Below are positions 1 to 6,795 of a stretch of 17,354 nucleotides of DNA, one piece after another. Location: contig JAFVSF010000010.1 in the NCBI GenBank assembly GCA_017503885.1, positions 1-17,354 on the forward strand, in the 5' to 3' direction. Under the pieces are notes generated by a model, which saw nothing but the letters and a program-made list of their open reading frames with translations, was not told the DNA's origin and did no database searches. Both the position numbers and the translations under genes were made by a program. Origin of the DNA: Clostridia bacterium (GTDB lineage Bacteria > Bacillota > Clostridia > Christensenellales > Borkfalkiaceae). Each line of letters starts with the position of its first letter. Positions within the stretch are counted from its first letter, which is position 1.

Positions 1-1156
1 CTATCTCATAGAATCTTGGAATAAGGTTACAAAGGGTTGTTTTACCACCACCAGAAGGTCCTACGAGAGCAACCGTTTCGCCTGCTTTTATGTTGAGAGA
101 AAGGTCGTTTAAAATAAGACTTTCTTCATCATCATTTTGCTTTTTATATCTAAAACTTACCTTGTCAAAAACTATATTTCCTTTGAGTTTATCAACTTCT
201 ACGGGGGTTTTAGTCTCATTTTCAGGTTTTTCAGCAAGTGTTTCTTGGAACCTTTCAAAACCAGTCATACCCTGTTGAATTTGCTCAAAAATAGCAACGA
301 ATGTTCGTATTGGAGTTATCAAACTGGCAACGTATAAAACGTATGCCGTAAGTCCGTCTATTTGTATCCAGTTTAAACAGTAAAGCACGCCACCTGCAAC
401 AAATGCAAGCAAATACAAAAAGTCCATAGAAAAACTCATTGCCGTATGGAAATTGCTCATTGCTTTATATTGCATTGCCCTTGCACTTTGAAGTCCACTG
501 TTTGCATCGTTGAACTTCTCGTTTTCGTGATTTTCGGCAGTGTACGCTTTAGAAACCCTTATACCCGAAACAGAACTTTCTACAGCAGAGTTAATCTCCG
601 CCGTCTTCTCTCTCGAAAGTCTAAAAGATTTCATCATTCCTCCCCTCAATTTGATTGCCATTATGATTATAATTGGCAATACCACAATAACTACAAGGGA
701 TAAAACAGGATGAATAGTAAACACCATTATAAGCGCACCAATCATTGTAACGAGAGAAAGAAATATATCTTCTGGGCCGTGATGAGCAAGTTCGGAAATT
801 TCAAATAAATCGTTTATAAGTCTGCTCATTATTGAGCCTGTTTTTGTTTCGTCGTAATAAGAAAAAGGGAGTTTTTGAAGATGGTTGAATAAATCTCTTC
901 TCATATCGCCTTGAATTCTAACGCCTACAACGTGTCCCCAATAGGCGATTATGTAATTGAGTACGGCTTTTACCACGAATATACCAAGCAGTACTCCACC
1001 CCACATAATAACGAAATCCAGTTGCTTTACTTTAGTTATTTCACCTGCAACTTTAGGATATACTAGATTGCACACTGCAACGAGTAGTGCACAAACCATA
1101 TCCAAAAGAAACAATTTCCAATGTGGTTTATAATATCTAGCAAATTTTCTAATCAT
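1..1156 (-). CDS. ABC exporter, fused permease/ATPase, 3' end outside the window
   Basis: Half-size ABC exporter that would act as a dimer in the cytoplasmic membrane; the substrate is unknown. I translated it by hand from the ATG at 1156 (starts MIRKFARYYKPHWKLF). About 385 residues are visible of a usual 570-600. The first 300 or so form the type-1 exporter membrane domain, with several hydrophobic segments and the cytoplasmic-loop stretch PFSYYDETKTGSIMSR. The nucleotide-binding domain follows, with a perfect Walker A (GPSGGGKTTL, about residues 365-374). The window edge falls in the next stretch (NLIPRFYEI), so Walker B and the signature motif are not visible. Its ATG lies 2 bases after the asparaginase stop codon, and its ribosome site (GAGGA) is inside the end of that gene, so the two are probably co-transcribed and translationally coupled. 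Confidence 0.93.
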   Translation of the reverse strand, partial: MIRKFARYYKPHWKLFLLDMVCALLVAVCNLVYPKVAGEITKVKQLDFVIMWGGVLLGIFVVKAVLNYIIAYWGHVVGVRIQGDMRRDLFNHLQKLPFSYYDETKTGSIMSRLINDLFEISELAHHGPEDIFLSLVTMIGALIMVFTIHPVLSLVVIVVLPIIIIMAIKLRGGMMKSFRLSREKTAEINSAVESSVSGIRVSKAYTAENHENEKFNDANSGLQSARAMQYKAMSNFHTAMSFSMDFLYLLAFVAGGVLYCLNWIQIDGLTAYVLYVASLITPIRTFVAIFEQIQQGMTGFERFQETLAEKPENETKTPVEVDKLKGNIVFDKVSFRYKKQNDDEESLILNDLSLNIKAGETVALVGPSGGGKTTLCNLIPRFYEI

Positions 1157-1158
1157 TT

Positions 1159-1689
1159 TTATTCCTCTGTGTATAAAATATCATCTGCAACGTTACGATA
1201 AAAGATTTTCTTAACCCTAGAAGGCGTTTTTGTTATTGCGAGTATCCACATAAGTTTTGCAACTACTGCTTCTAAAGTCATATCGTAAGACTCTAAAAAT
1301 CCGTATTTTTCTTTAAGGCTTTTCCCAACCTTATAAACGGTCATATCGCTACCCTCGTTTACAACTTGGGTACACATAACGAGAATTTTACCTCTTTTTT
1401 GCCATTTTTCAATAACCGAATAAAACCCTCTGTTTTCTCCGTCAGGAATACCACCCGTACCAAAACTTTCTACCACCACTGCGTCGTAAAAACTAAAGTA
1501 TTGGTCTAAAACCTTGCTATCTGCACCTGGAATAATTTTAAACACGCCGACAGAAGAGTCAAGTTTATCATAAAAAACGGGCTTGCCACTATATTTTCTA
1601 TCACGATAACTCATAACCTTTCCATCTTGAATAATCGCAACGAGCGGATAATTTATACTAGAAAAGGCATTGTAATTTTTAGAGTACAT
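1159..1689 (-). CDS. ansA: Type I L-asparaginase, C-terminal part (frameshifted)
   Basis: Second half of a type I (AnsA-like) asparaginase, which hydrolyses L-asparagine to aspartate and ammonia in the cytoplasm. This frame holds the end of the N-terminal domain (NAFSSINYP, matching the family's NAF.S.N.P) and the smaller C-terminal domain with VVVESFGTGGIP, which corresponds to the family's E.FG.GN.P stretch. It has no ribosome site of its own: its first in-frame ATG, at 1689, is simply where this frame crosses the upstream half, which ends in another frame at 1679. Removing one base in the run of six A's restores one protein of about 340 residues, the normal family length. It is therefore half of a broken, mis-sequenced or recoded gene and not a separate gene. 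Confidence 0.88.
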   Translation of the reverse strand: MYSKNYNAFSSINYPLVAIIQDGKVMSYRDRKYSGKPVFYDKLDSSVGVFKIIPGADSKVLDQYFSFYDAVVVESFGTGGIPDGENRGFYSVIEKWQKRGKILVMCTQVVNEGSDMTVYKVGKSLKEKYGFLESYDMTLEAVVAKLMWILAITKTPSRVKKIFYRNVADDILYTEE

Positions 1690-2161
1690 CTTTTTTAGCC
1701 CTTGCTCCGTTTATAACTTTACCGTTAAAAACAATATTCGTTCCACACGCCTTTTTGCTAACGCAATATAAAAAACTGTCTAAAAGGTTAGTTTTAGCGT
1801 CGGTAATAACAAGGTCGATTGGCTTTTGCGAGCCTGTTATAACTATAGGCTTGGGGCTTTTGGGAATAAGATAAGAAAGCACGGCAGACGTATATGCCAT
1901 AGTATCAGTGCCGTGACATATAACGAATCCATCGTAACTTTGGTAATTGTTCTCAATAGTTTTTGCAAGGAGTTCCCACTCGTTAGGGGAAATATTGGTA
2001 GAGTCAATATTCATAAGTTGAATACAACTAACCTCGCAAAGCGTTTGTATTTGTGGAACGTAAGTAAGCATTTCTTCGCCACTCATTTGTGGAGAAAGCC
2101 CGTTATCACCGAGCCTAGATGCTATTGTTCCACCTGTTGCTATCATAAGTATCTTTTTCAT
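1679..2161 (-). CDS. ansA: Type I L-asparaginase, N-terminal part (frameshifted)
   Basis: First half of the asparaginase. Both active-site regions are here. ATGGTIAS near the start carries the nucleophilic threonine. HGTDTMAYT carries the second Thr-Asp pair. TGSQKP and TDAKTNLLDS follow, as in AnsA proteins. The frame ends with the tail AKKDVL and a stop at 1679, while the family continues ..AKK....NAF..NYP, which is found one frame over. I chose the ATG at 2161 (MKKILMIATGG) over the upstream ATG at 2179 because it gives the family N-terminus. No Shine-Dalgarno precedes it: a predicted promoter places transcription start on this ATG, suggesting a leaderless mRNA. It is divergent from typA and heads a unit with the ABC exporter. 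Confidence 0.88.
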   Translation of the reverse strand: MKKILMIATGGTIASRLGDNGLSPQMSGEEMLTYVPQIQTLCEVSCIQLMNIDSTNISPNEWELLAKTIENNYQSYDGFVICHGTDTMAYTSAVLSYLIPKSPKPIVITGSQKPIDLVITDAKTNLLDSFLYCVSKKACGTNIVFNGKVINGARAKKDVL

Positions 2162-2167
2162 ACTTAA

Positions 2168-2196
2168 ATTGTAGCACATTACTTAAAAAATGTCTA
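2168..2196 (-). promoter_or_regulatory. Predicted promoter of the asparaginase gene, leaderless
   Basis: On the minus strand, TAGACA (2196-2191), a 17-base spacer and TACAAT (2173-2168) with an upstream TG (extended -10). The expected start, 7 bases past the -10, is the A of the ATG at 2161. This agrees with the lack of a ribosome site. Predicted from sequence only. Confidence 0.6.
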
Positions 2197-2220
2197 TTTT
2201 TTAAAAGTATTTTCATTTAA

Positions 2221-2249
2221 TTGACAAATTTTTCTAATAAGACTATACT
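2221..2249 (+). promoter_or_regulatory. Strong sigma-A type promoter of typA
   Basis: TTGACA (2221-2226), a 17-base spacer and TATACT (2244-2249), near consensus. It is followed by the ribosome site AAAGGAG (2262-2268), 7 bases before the typA ATG at 2276. It stands back to back with the asparaginase promoter. Confidence 0.8.
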
Positions 2250-2275
2250 ATTTCGTGGACTAAAGGAGATTTTAT

Positions 2276-4099
2276 ATGGGAATTAGAAATAGTGTAAGAA
2301 ACATTGCAATTATAGCCCACGTTGACCACGGCAAAACGACCTTGGTTGACGGTCTTTTAAAACAAAACAATATCTTCCGTGCAAACGAGGCTGTTGCAGA
2401 AAGAGTTATGGATAGTGGCGATATTGAAAAGGAAAGAGGTATTACCATCCTTGCTAAAAACACTGCCGTTATTTATAAAGACACTAAAATAAATATTATC
2501 GACACCCCTGGCCACGCAGACTTTGGTGGCGAGGTTGAGCGTATACTTTCTATGGTAGACGGCGTTGTTTTACTCGTTGACGCTGTTGAAGGTTGTATGC
2601 CTCAAACTAGATACGTTTTAAAAAAGGCGTTGTCACTCAACAAAAAACCTATCGTTTGCGTTAACAAAATCGATAAGGGTGGCGACCTTGATAAGACGAT
2701 TGACGGTATTATAGACCTATTTATTGAACTTGGAGCAAACGACGACCAACTTGATTTTAAGGTTGTTTACGCAAGTGCAAAACAAGGTTGGGCATCTTTA
2801 ACTCCTACTCAAGGACAAGATTTAAGCCCACTTCTCGACACTATTTTAACTGAAATTCCTGCTCCTGAGGGCAAGATTGACGAGCCTTTACAAGCAATTA
2901 TTTGCAACGTCGACTACGACGAATACGTTGGTAGAATTGGTATTGGTAGAATTGTTAGAGGTAGAATTAAAAACGGACAACCTGTAACGCTCGTTCACAC
3001 CGATAAAACTACGACCAATGCGAGAGTTGGTACACTTTATCAATTTGAAGGTCTTAAAAGAATTGAAGTTGAAGATGCTGAAATGGGCGATATAATTGCT
3101 CTTTCTGGTATTGAAAAAATAAACATTGGCGAAACAGTTTGCTCCCCTGACTGCATTGAGCAACTTCCTTTCGTTGCAATCGACGAGCCAACCGTTTCTA
3201 TGTTCTTTATGGTAAATAACAGCCCGTTTGCTGGCAAAGAGGGTAAATTCGTTACGTCACGTCATTTAAGAGCAAGACTTTTTAAAGAAATAGAAACTAA
3301 TGTTTCTATGAGAGTTGAAGAAACGGATAGTGCCGATACGTTTAAAGTATTTGGCAGAGGTGAATTGCACCTTTCAATTCTTATCGAAAATATGCGAAGA
3401 GAGGGCTATGAATTCCAAGTTTCTCGCCCAAAGGTTATTTTTAAAGAAATCAACGGCAAAACTCACGAACCTATGGAAGACCTCGTAGTTGAAGTTCCTA
3501 ACGACTACGTTGGTGCAATTATGAATAAACTCGGTGCTAGAAAAGGCGAACTTATTGAAATGAACGCCGACGACAGAGGAACTACTAAACTTCAGTTTAA
3601 AATTCCTGCAAGATGCCTTTTCGGTTACCGTAGTGAAATGCTTACAGATACAAAGGGCTTTGGTATTATGAGCCACGTATTTGCAGGCTACGAAGAATAT
3701 AAAGGCGATATCCCTGCTAGAACGAGAGGTAGCCTAGTTGTATTTGAAACGGGCGTTACCACTCAATACGGTTTATTTAACGCTCAAGAAAGATGCACCC
3801 TCTTCCTTGGTGCAGGCGAAAAGGTTTATGAAGGTCAAGTAGTTGGCGAAAACAGCCGTGACGAGGATTTAACTGTAAACGTCTGTAAGGTAAAGCACTT
3901 AACTAATAACCGTGCATCTGGTAGTGACGACGCTTTAAAACTCGTTACCCCTACCCTTCTTTCTTTAGAGCAATGTCTTGAATTTATTGCCGACGACGAA
4001 CTCGTAGAAGTTACCCCTGTTTCTATAAGACTTAGAAAGAAAATCTTATCTCGTGACCTTCGTATGAAAGAGTGGGCAAAAAACCGTAAAGAAGCGTGA
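2276..4099 (+). CDS. typA: Translational GTPase TypA/BipA
   Basis: Ribosome-associated GTPase of the elongation-factor family, linked in other bacteria to ribosome assembly and growth under cold or other stress. At 607 residues it is full length. All GTPase motifs are present: P-loop AHVDHGKT (14-21), switch I ERGITI (53-58), DTPGH (76-80), NKID (130-133) and the G5-like SAKQG. EF-G-like domains follow: an OB-type barrel (VGRIGIGRIVRG), domain III (FGRGELHLSILIENMRREGYE), domain V, and the BipA-specific C-terminal domain ending in basic residues. It is preceded by a near-consensus promoter and an AAAGGAG ribosome site. It is convergent with the small cysteine-rich gene, and the stop codon lies in a small palindrome (GAAGCGT-G-ACGCTTC, 4091-4105). 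Confidence 0.98.
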   Translation: MGIRNSVRNIAIIAHVDHGKTTLVDGLLKQNNIFRANEAVAERVMDSGDIEKERGITILAKNTAVIYKDTKINIIDTPGHADFGGEVERILSMVDGVVLLVDAVEGCMPQTRYVLKKALSLNKKPIVCVNKIDKGGDLDKTIDGIIDLFIELGANDDQLDFKVVYASAKQGWASLTPTQGQDLSPLLDTILTEIPAPEGKIDEPLQAIICNVDYDEYVGRIGIGRIVRGRIKNGQPVTLVHTDKTTTNARVGTLYQFEGLKRIEVEDAEMGDIIALSGIEKINIGETVCSPDCIEQLPFVAIDEPTVSMFFMVNNSPFAGKEGKFVTSRHLRARLFKEIETNVSMRVEETDSADTFKVFGRGELHLSILIENMRREGYEFQVSRPKVIFKEINGKTHEPMEDLVVEVPNDYVGAIMNKLGARKGELIEMNADDRGTTKLQFKIPARCLFGYRSEMLTDTKGFGIMSHVFAGYEEYKGDIPARTRGSLVVFETGVTTQYGLFNAQERCTLFLGAGEKVYEGQVVGENSRDEDLTVNVCKVKHLTNNRASGSDDALKLVTPTLLSLEQCLEFIADDELVEVTPVSIRLRKKILSRDLRMKEWAKNRKEA

Positions 4100-4149
4100 C
4101 GCTTCACCCCATTATTTTAGCATAAGGTTTCATATTTATAAAATACTTT

Positions 4150-4181
4150 AAACGCCGTTGCAAACGTTTGCAACGGCGTTT
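4150..4181. terminator. Bidirectional terminator, gapless 32-bp palindrome
   Basis: AAACGCCGTTGCAAAC is followed immediately by its exact reverse complement, giving 16-bp arms with no loop base between them (4150-4165 and 4166-4181). T's follow on the plus strand and A's precede. It lies 50 bases after the typA stop and before the convergent small gene, so it can end transcription from both sides. Confidence 0.85.
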
Positions 4182-4195
4182 TAACTAAAAAACTA

Positions 4196-4214
4196 GCCTA
4201 TAAGCCGATTATTC
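4196..4214 (+). repeat. Left direct repeat of the typA-clpX cassette
   Basis: GCCTATAAGCCGATTATTC matches the copy at 4810-4828 in 18 of 19 bases, in the same orientation. It overlaps the last codons and stop of the cysteine-rich gene on the other strand. The two copies bracket exactly the two-gene cassette, inside the terminators of typA and clpX. Confidence 0.75.
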
Positions 4215-4484
4215 TATTATTTCCTGTATTTTCTCTTCTTCCATTATTTGTTTAATCATTGATACGTCTTCACTAATTCTTTCTAAGACTTTAAGTCTTA
4301 TACCCTCACGTATTTTCTTAATTCTATATATCTTAACCCACATCTCACAACTATCCGTGTTTTTTACTATTGCGTTTTTACGATTACATTTCCCACAAAA
4401 GGTATTGTCATAGTTACAAATGCCCCTAGTATAATAAGCCCTATAATTGCCACAATTCCAACATGCTTTATTTTTTCTTTCCAT
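4209..4484 (-). CDS. Small six-cysteine putative zinc-binding protein
   Basis: I do not recognise a named family. The 91 residues split into two parts. The N-terminal part has six cysteines (8, 11, 23, 30, 33, 46) with two CxxC pairs (CWNC, CGKC), suggesting zinc binding. The C-terminal part (about 55-91) is charged and probably helical, rich in Glu, Ile and Lys. There is no signal peptide or membrane segment. The ATG at 4484 is fixed by a strong AGGAGG ribosome site. Its consensus promoter has a perfect palindrome filling the spacer, so it is probably repressed by the divergent XRE protein. It is bracketed with that gene by 19-bp direct repeats. A nucleic-acid or protein-binding partner of the regulator is possible but not shown. 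Confidence 0.75.
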   Translation of the reverse strand: MERKNKACWNCGNYRAYYTRGICNYDNTFCGKCNRKNAIVKNTDSCEMWVKIYRIKKIREGIRLKVLERISEDVSMIKQIMEEEKIQEIIE

Positions 4485-4502
4485 ATTGCACCTCCTAATT
4501 AA

Positions 4503-4532
4503 ATTATATTATATCCAATGGATATATGTCAA
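4503..4532 (-). promoter_or_regulatory. Promoter of the six-cysteine gene
   Basis: On the minus strand, consensus TTGACA (4532-4527), an 18-base spacer and consensus TATAAT (4508-4503). A second overlapping TATAAT lies at 4513-4508. The spacer is almost wholly the palindromic operator O1. Confidence 0.75.
4510..4526. promoter_or_regulatory. Operator O1 (perfect palindrome)
   Basis: TATATCCAATGGATATA has 8-bp arms around one central base, placed between the -35 and -10 of the cysteine-rich gene's promoter, where a bound repressor would block polymerase. It is the likely site of the adjacent XRE protein. Confidence 0.65.
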
Positions 4533-4538
4533 GCATTT

Positions 4539-4555
4539 TATGTCTAATAGGTATA
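4539..4555. promoter_or_regulatory. Operator O2 (degenerate copy of O1) over the XRE promoter
   Basis: TATGTCTAATAGGTATA agrees with O1 in 13 of 17 positions. Its centre is 29 bp away (about three helical turns). It overlaps TATAAA (4552-4557), the best -10 for the XRE gene, so that gene probably represses itself. Confidence 0.5.
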
Positions 4556-4576
4556 AAATAGTTGTAGAGGTGTAAA

Positions 4577-4804
4577 ATGATAACTATAAAACAAATTCAA
4601 GACAATTTAATTGATGCTTTAAGACACAGCAACCTAACACAAACTGAACTCGCAGAGAAAGTTGGCGTTAAGCAATCTCAAATTTCTTGCTATCTTCATG
4701 GGAAAAAACTGCCCTCTTTAGATACTTTTGCAAATATTTGTGCAGTTCTAGACATTGACCCAACTGATATTCTTGACATAGACAAATATGGTAAAACCAT
4801 ATAA
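4577..4804 (+). CDS. XRE-family helix-turn-helix regulator, 75 aa
   Basis: Small DNA-binding protein consisting of little more than a Cro/C1-type helix-turn-helix domain (about residues 8-65). TQTELAEKVGVKQSQISCYLHGKKLPS shows the typical positions: the LAEKVGV helix, the SQIS start of the recognition helix, then the G...P turn. No oligomerisation or enzymatic domain is attached. The ATG at 4577 follows a GAGGTG ribosome site (4567-4572). It is divergent from the cysteine-rich gene, with two related palindromes between them, the layout of an autorepressor controlling a partner. It resembles regulators of phages, plasmids and toxin-antitoxin modules. The partner does not look like a known toxin. 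Confidence 0.88.
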   Translation: MITIKQIQDNLIDALRHSNLTQTELAEKVGVKQSQISCYLHGKKLPSLDTFANICAVLDIDPTDILDIDKYGKTI

Positions 4805-4809
4805 ACTCT

Positions 4810-4828
4810 GCCTATAAGTCGATTATTC
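4810..4828 (+). repeat. Right direct repeat of the typA-clpX cassette
   Basis: GCCTATAAGTCGATTATTC, starting 5 bases after the XRE stop codon, is the partner of the repeat at 4196-4214 with one mismatch. The repeat-to-repeat period is 614 bp. Confidence 0.75.
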
Positions 4829-4843
4829 AATAAATTTGCATTG

Positions 4844-4873
4844 AAAAAGCCAAGCAACTTTGCTTGGCTTTTT
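4844..4873. terminator. Bidirectional terminator between the XRE gene and clpX
   Basis: AAAAAGCCAAGCA, a 4-base loop, then TGCTTGGCTTTTT: 13-bp arms with T's on the right for the XRE gene and A's on the left for clpX read from the other strand. Confidence 0.88.
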
Positions 4874-4889
4874 TGTTTTACGTGAAACT

Positions 4890-6128
4890 TTATGCTGTTT
4901 CTTGCTTTACTAAAATAGGTACTTTTTTGCCTAAAACCACGTCTTTATCTATTATAACCTTTTGAATATCTTTTTCGCTTGGAATATGATACATACTATC
5001 AAGCATAAGGTTTTCAAAAATAGTTCTAAGACCTCTTGCACCCGTTTTAAGTTCTATCGCCCTTTTAGCAACTTCTAAAACTGCATCGTCGGTCACTTCT
5101 AACTCTACGTCGTCAAAACCAACGAGTTTTTTATATTGCTTAACGATAGCGTTTTTAGGCTCGGTCATAATTTTAACGAGAGCATTTTCATCAAGAGCGT
5201 GCAAACTAACGGTTATTGGCATTCTTCCCACAAATTCAGGAATAAGCCCAAATTTAGTTAAATCTTGGGGTTGAACGTCTTCTAAATAAAGAGAATTGTT
5301 TTCCCCATCTTTCTTTATCTCACCACCAAAGCCGAAAGAAGAATTGTCTTTACGCCTTGCAACGATTTTATCAAGTCCAACGAACGCTCCACCACAAATA
5401 AATAAAACGTTAGTTGTATCAATTCTTATACAGTCTTGTTGAGGGTGTTTTCTTCCGCCTTGTGGAGGAACTGACGCAATAGTAGACTCTATAATTTTAA
5501 GAAGAGCCTGCTGAACGCCCTCGCCCGAAACGTCACGAGTTATAGAAACGTTTTCAGTTTTTCTAGCAATTTTATCTATCTCGTCGATATAAATTATACC
5601 TCTTTGAGCCTTTTCAATATTATAATCGGCGTTTTGAATAAGTTTTAAAAGTATATTTTCAACGTCTTCGCCAACGTAGCCTGCCTCTGTTAGGGTAGTA
5701 GCGTCTGCAACGGCAAAAGGCACGTTTAAAATTTTTGCAAGAGTTCTTGCAAGCAAGGTTTTACCCGAGCCTGTAGGACCTAAAAGCAAGATATTGCTCT
5801 TTTCTATCTCCGTATCATCAGCAAGATTTCCTCTATAATTTACCCTTTTATAGTGGTTGTAAACGGCAACGGACAAAACCTTCTTCGCTTTGTCTTGACC
5901 TACTATATATTTGTCGAGTTCTGCCTTAATTTCTTGTGGCTTTAAAAGTTTAATACTGTCGTATTCAGCCTTTTCATTATCAAGCCTTAAAATTTCTTGG
6001 CAAATTTCCACACACTCTTCACAAATAAACGTGCCGTTAGGGCCACTAACGAGTTTCCTTGCTTTTTCTCTTGGTTTATTACAAAAAGAACAAACTTCTT
6101 CGTGTTCTTTATCTAAAAAACTTGCCAT
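4890..6128 (-). CDS. clpX: ClpX, ATP-dependent unfoldase of the ClpXP protease
   Basis: AAA+ unfoldase that recognises tagged or damaged proteins, threads them through its hexameric pore and feeds ClpP. At 412 residues it has the normal length. The N-terminal zinc domain has cysteines 13, 16, 36 and 39. Walker A is GPTGSGKT (117-124), the pore-1 loop GYVG is at 150-153, and Walker B is IIYIDEID (178-185). The RKH pore loop (GGRKHPQQD), the ClpP-docking loop region (SFGFGG), LIPEFVGR and the sensor-2 GARGLR follow. The ATG at 6128 follows the clpP stop with no base between (TAAATG). The ribosome site AGGAG lies inside the end of clpP, so the two are translationally coupled. Confidence 0.98.
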   Translation of the reverse strand: MASFLDKEHEEVCSFCNKPREKARKLVSGPNGTFICEECVEICQEILRLDNEKAEYDSIKLLKPQEIKAELDKYIVGQDKAKKVLSVAVYNHYKRVNYRGNLADDTEIEKSNILLLGPTGSGKTLLARTLAKILNVPFAVADATTLTEAGYVGEDVENILLKLIQNADYNIEKAQRGIIYIDEIDKIARKTENVSITRDVSGEGVQQALLKIIESTIASVPPQGGRKHPQQDCIRIDTTNVLFICGGAFVGLDKIVARRKDNSSFGFGGEIKKDGENNSLYLEDVQPQDLTKFGLIPEFVGRMPITVSLHALDENALVKIMTEPKNAIVKQYKKLVGFDDVELEVTDDAVLEVAKRAIELKTGARGLRTIFENLMLDSMYHIPSEKDIQKVIIDKDVVLGKKVPILVKQETA

Positions 6129-6719
6129 TTACTCTCCTTTCCTATTATAAAAAATCTTATCAATAAGCCCGTAAACAAGAGCCTCGTCTGCACTTAAATA
6201 ATTATCTCTATCGGTAGCCTTTTCAATCTCTTCAAAACTTCTACCCGTGTTAGATGCTAAAATAGTATTGAGCTTTTTCTTGGTTTTTAAAATATGCTCT
6301 GCCTGAATTTTAATATCGCTTGCTTGACCTTGTGCTCCACCTAAAGGTTGATGAATCATAATCTCGCTAGAAGGTAAAGAATATCTCTTACCCTTTGTTC
6401 CACTAGAGAGCAAAAACGCTCCCATACTTGCAGCCATACCTATACAAATAGTTACTACGTCACAAGAAATGTAATTCATAGTATCGTATATGGCAAGACC
6501 GGCAGAAACACTACCACCAGGGCTATTTATATAAATTGTTATGTCTTTTTGAGGTGCTTTTGCTTCTAAATATAAAAGTTGAGCAACTACAGTATTTGCC
6601 AAGGCGTCGTTAATTTCGCCAGTTATAAAAACTATTCTTTCTTCTAAAAGTTTAGAATATATATCGTAAGAACGTTCTCCTCTGTCTGTTTGGTCAATGA
6701 CCATTGGAATAAGTGCCAT
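6129..6719 (-). CDS. clpP: ClpP, serine protease subunit of ClpXP
   Basis: Self-compartmentalising serine protease, active as a tetradecamer with ClpX. From the ATG at 6719 it is 196 residues (MALIPMVIDQTDRGERSYDIY), the usual length. The catalytic triad is Ser98 in GMAASMG, His123 in MIHQP and Asp172 in TDRDNYLSADEA. The frame is open further upstream to a TTG at 6776. That longer start would put the first codons inside the tig terminator hairpin and adds a non-family N-terminus, while the ATG at 6719 has a GGGG-rich ribosome site (AAAGGGG). No clear promoter lies between this gene and tig, so expression may depend on read-through from tig. Confidence 0.97.
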   Translation of the reverse strand: MALIPMVIDQTDRGERSYDIYSKLLEERIVFITGEINDALANTVVAQLLYLEAKAPQKDITIYINSPGGSVSAGLAIYDTMNYISCDVVTICIGMAASMGAFLLSSGTKGKRYSLPSSEIMIHQPLGGAQGQASDIKIQAEHILKTKKKLNTILASNTGRSFEEIEKATDRDNYLSADEALVYGLIDKIFYNRKGE

Positions 6720-6755
6720 TTTATTTCCCCTTTTTCTTATTTCTTGTTTTGGGAT

Positions 6756-6782
6756 AAAAAGAGGGTAATTTACCAATTACCC
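6756..6782 (-). terminator. Intrinsic terminator between tig and clpP
   Basis: On the minus strand, GGGTAATT, the loop GGTA, then AATTACCC, followed by TCTTTTTA. The 8-bp stem plus T-run starts about 14 bases after the tig stop and lies 37 bases upstream of the clpP ATG. It would end most tig transcripts and lower or regulate clpPX expression. Confidence 0.75.
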
Positions 6783-6795
6783 CCTTAGTTTGTTA

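Noticed and set aside
90..703. Plus-strand open frames across the left edge.
   Set aside because: They are antisense to the ABC exporter, whose minus-strand translation shows clear family motifs.
1679..1700. Programmed -1 frameshift on the A-run of the asparaginase gene.
   Set aside because: Joining the two frames needs a +1 shift, and the heptamer is not in the phase required for -1 slippage.
4209..4804. Divergent small genes as a classical toxin-antitoxin pair.
   Set aside because: Known pairs are usually co-directional and overlapping; these are divergent and the cysteine-rich protein shows no known toxin motif.
6720..6776. Longer clpP start (TTG at 6776, adding MVNYPLFIPKQEIRKRGNK).
   Set aside because: It would begin inside the tig terminator hairpin and lacks a ribosome site; the ATG at 6719 gives normal length and has a purine-rich ribosome site.
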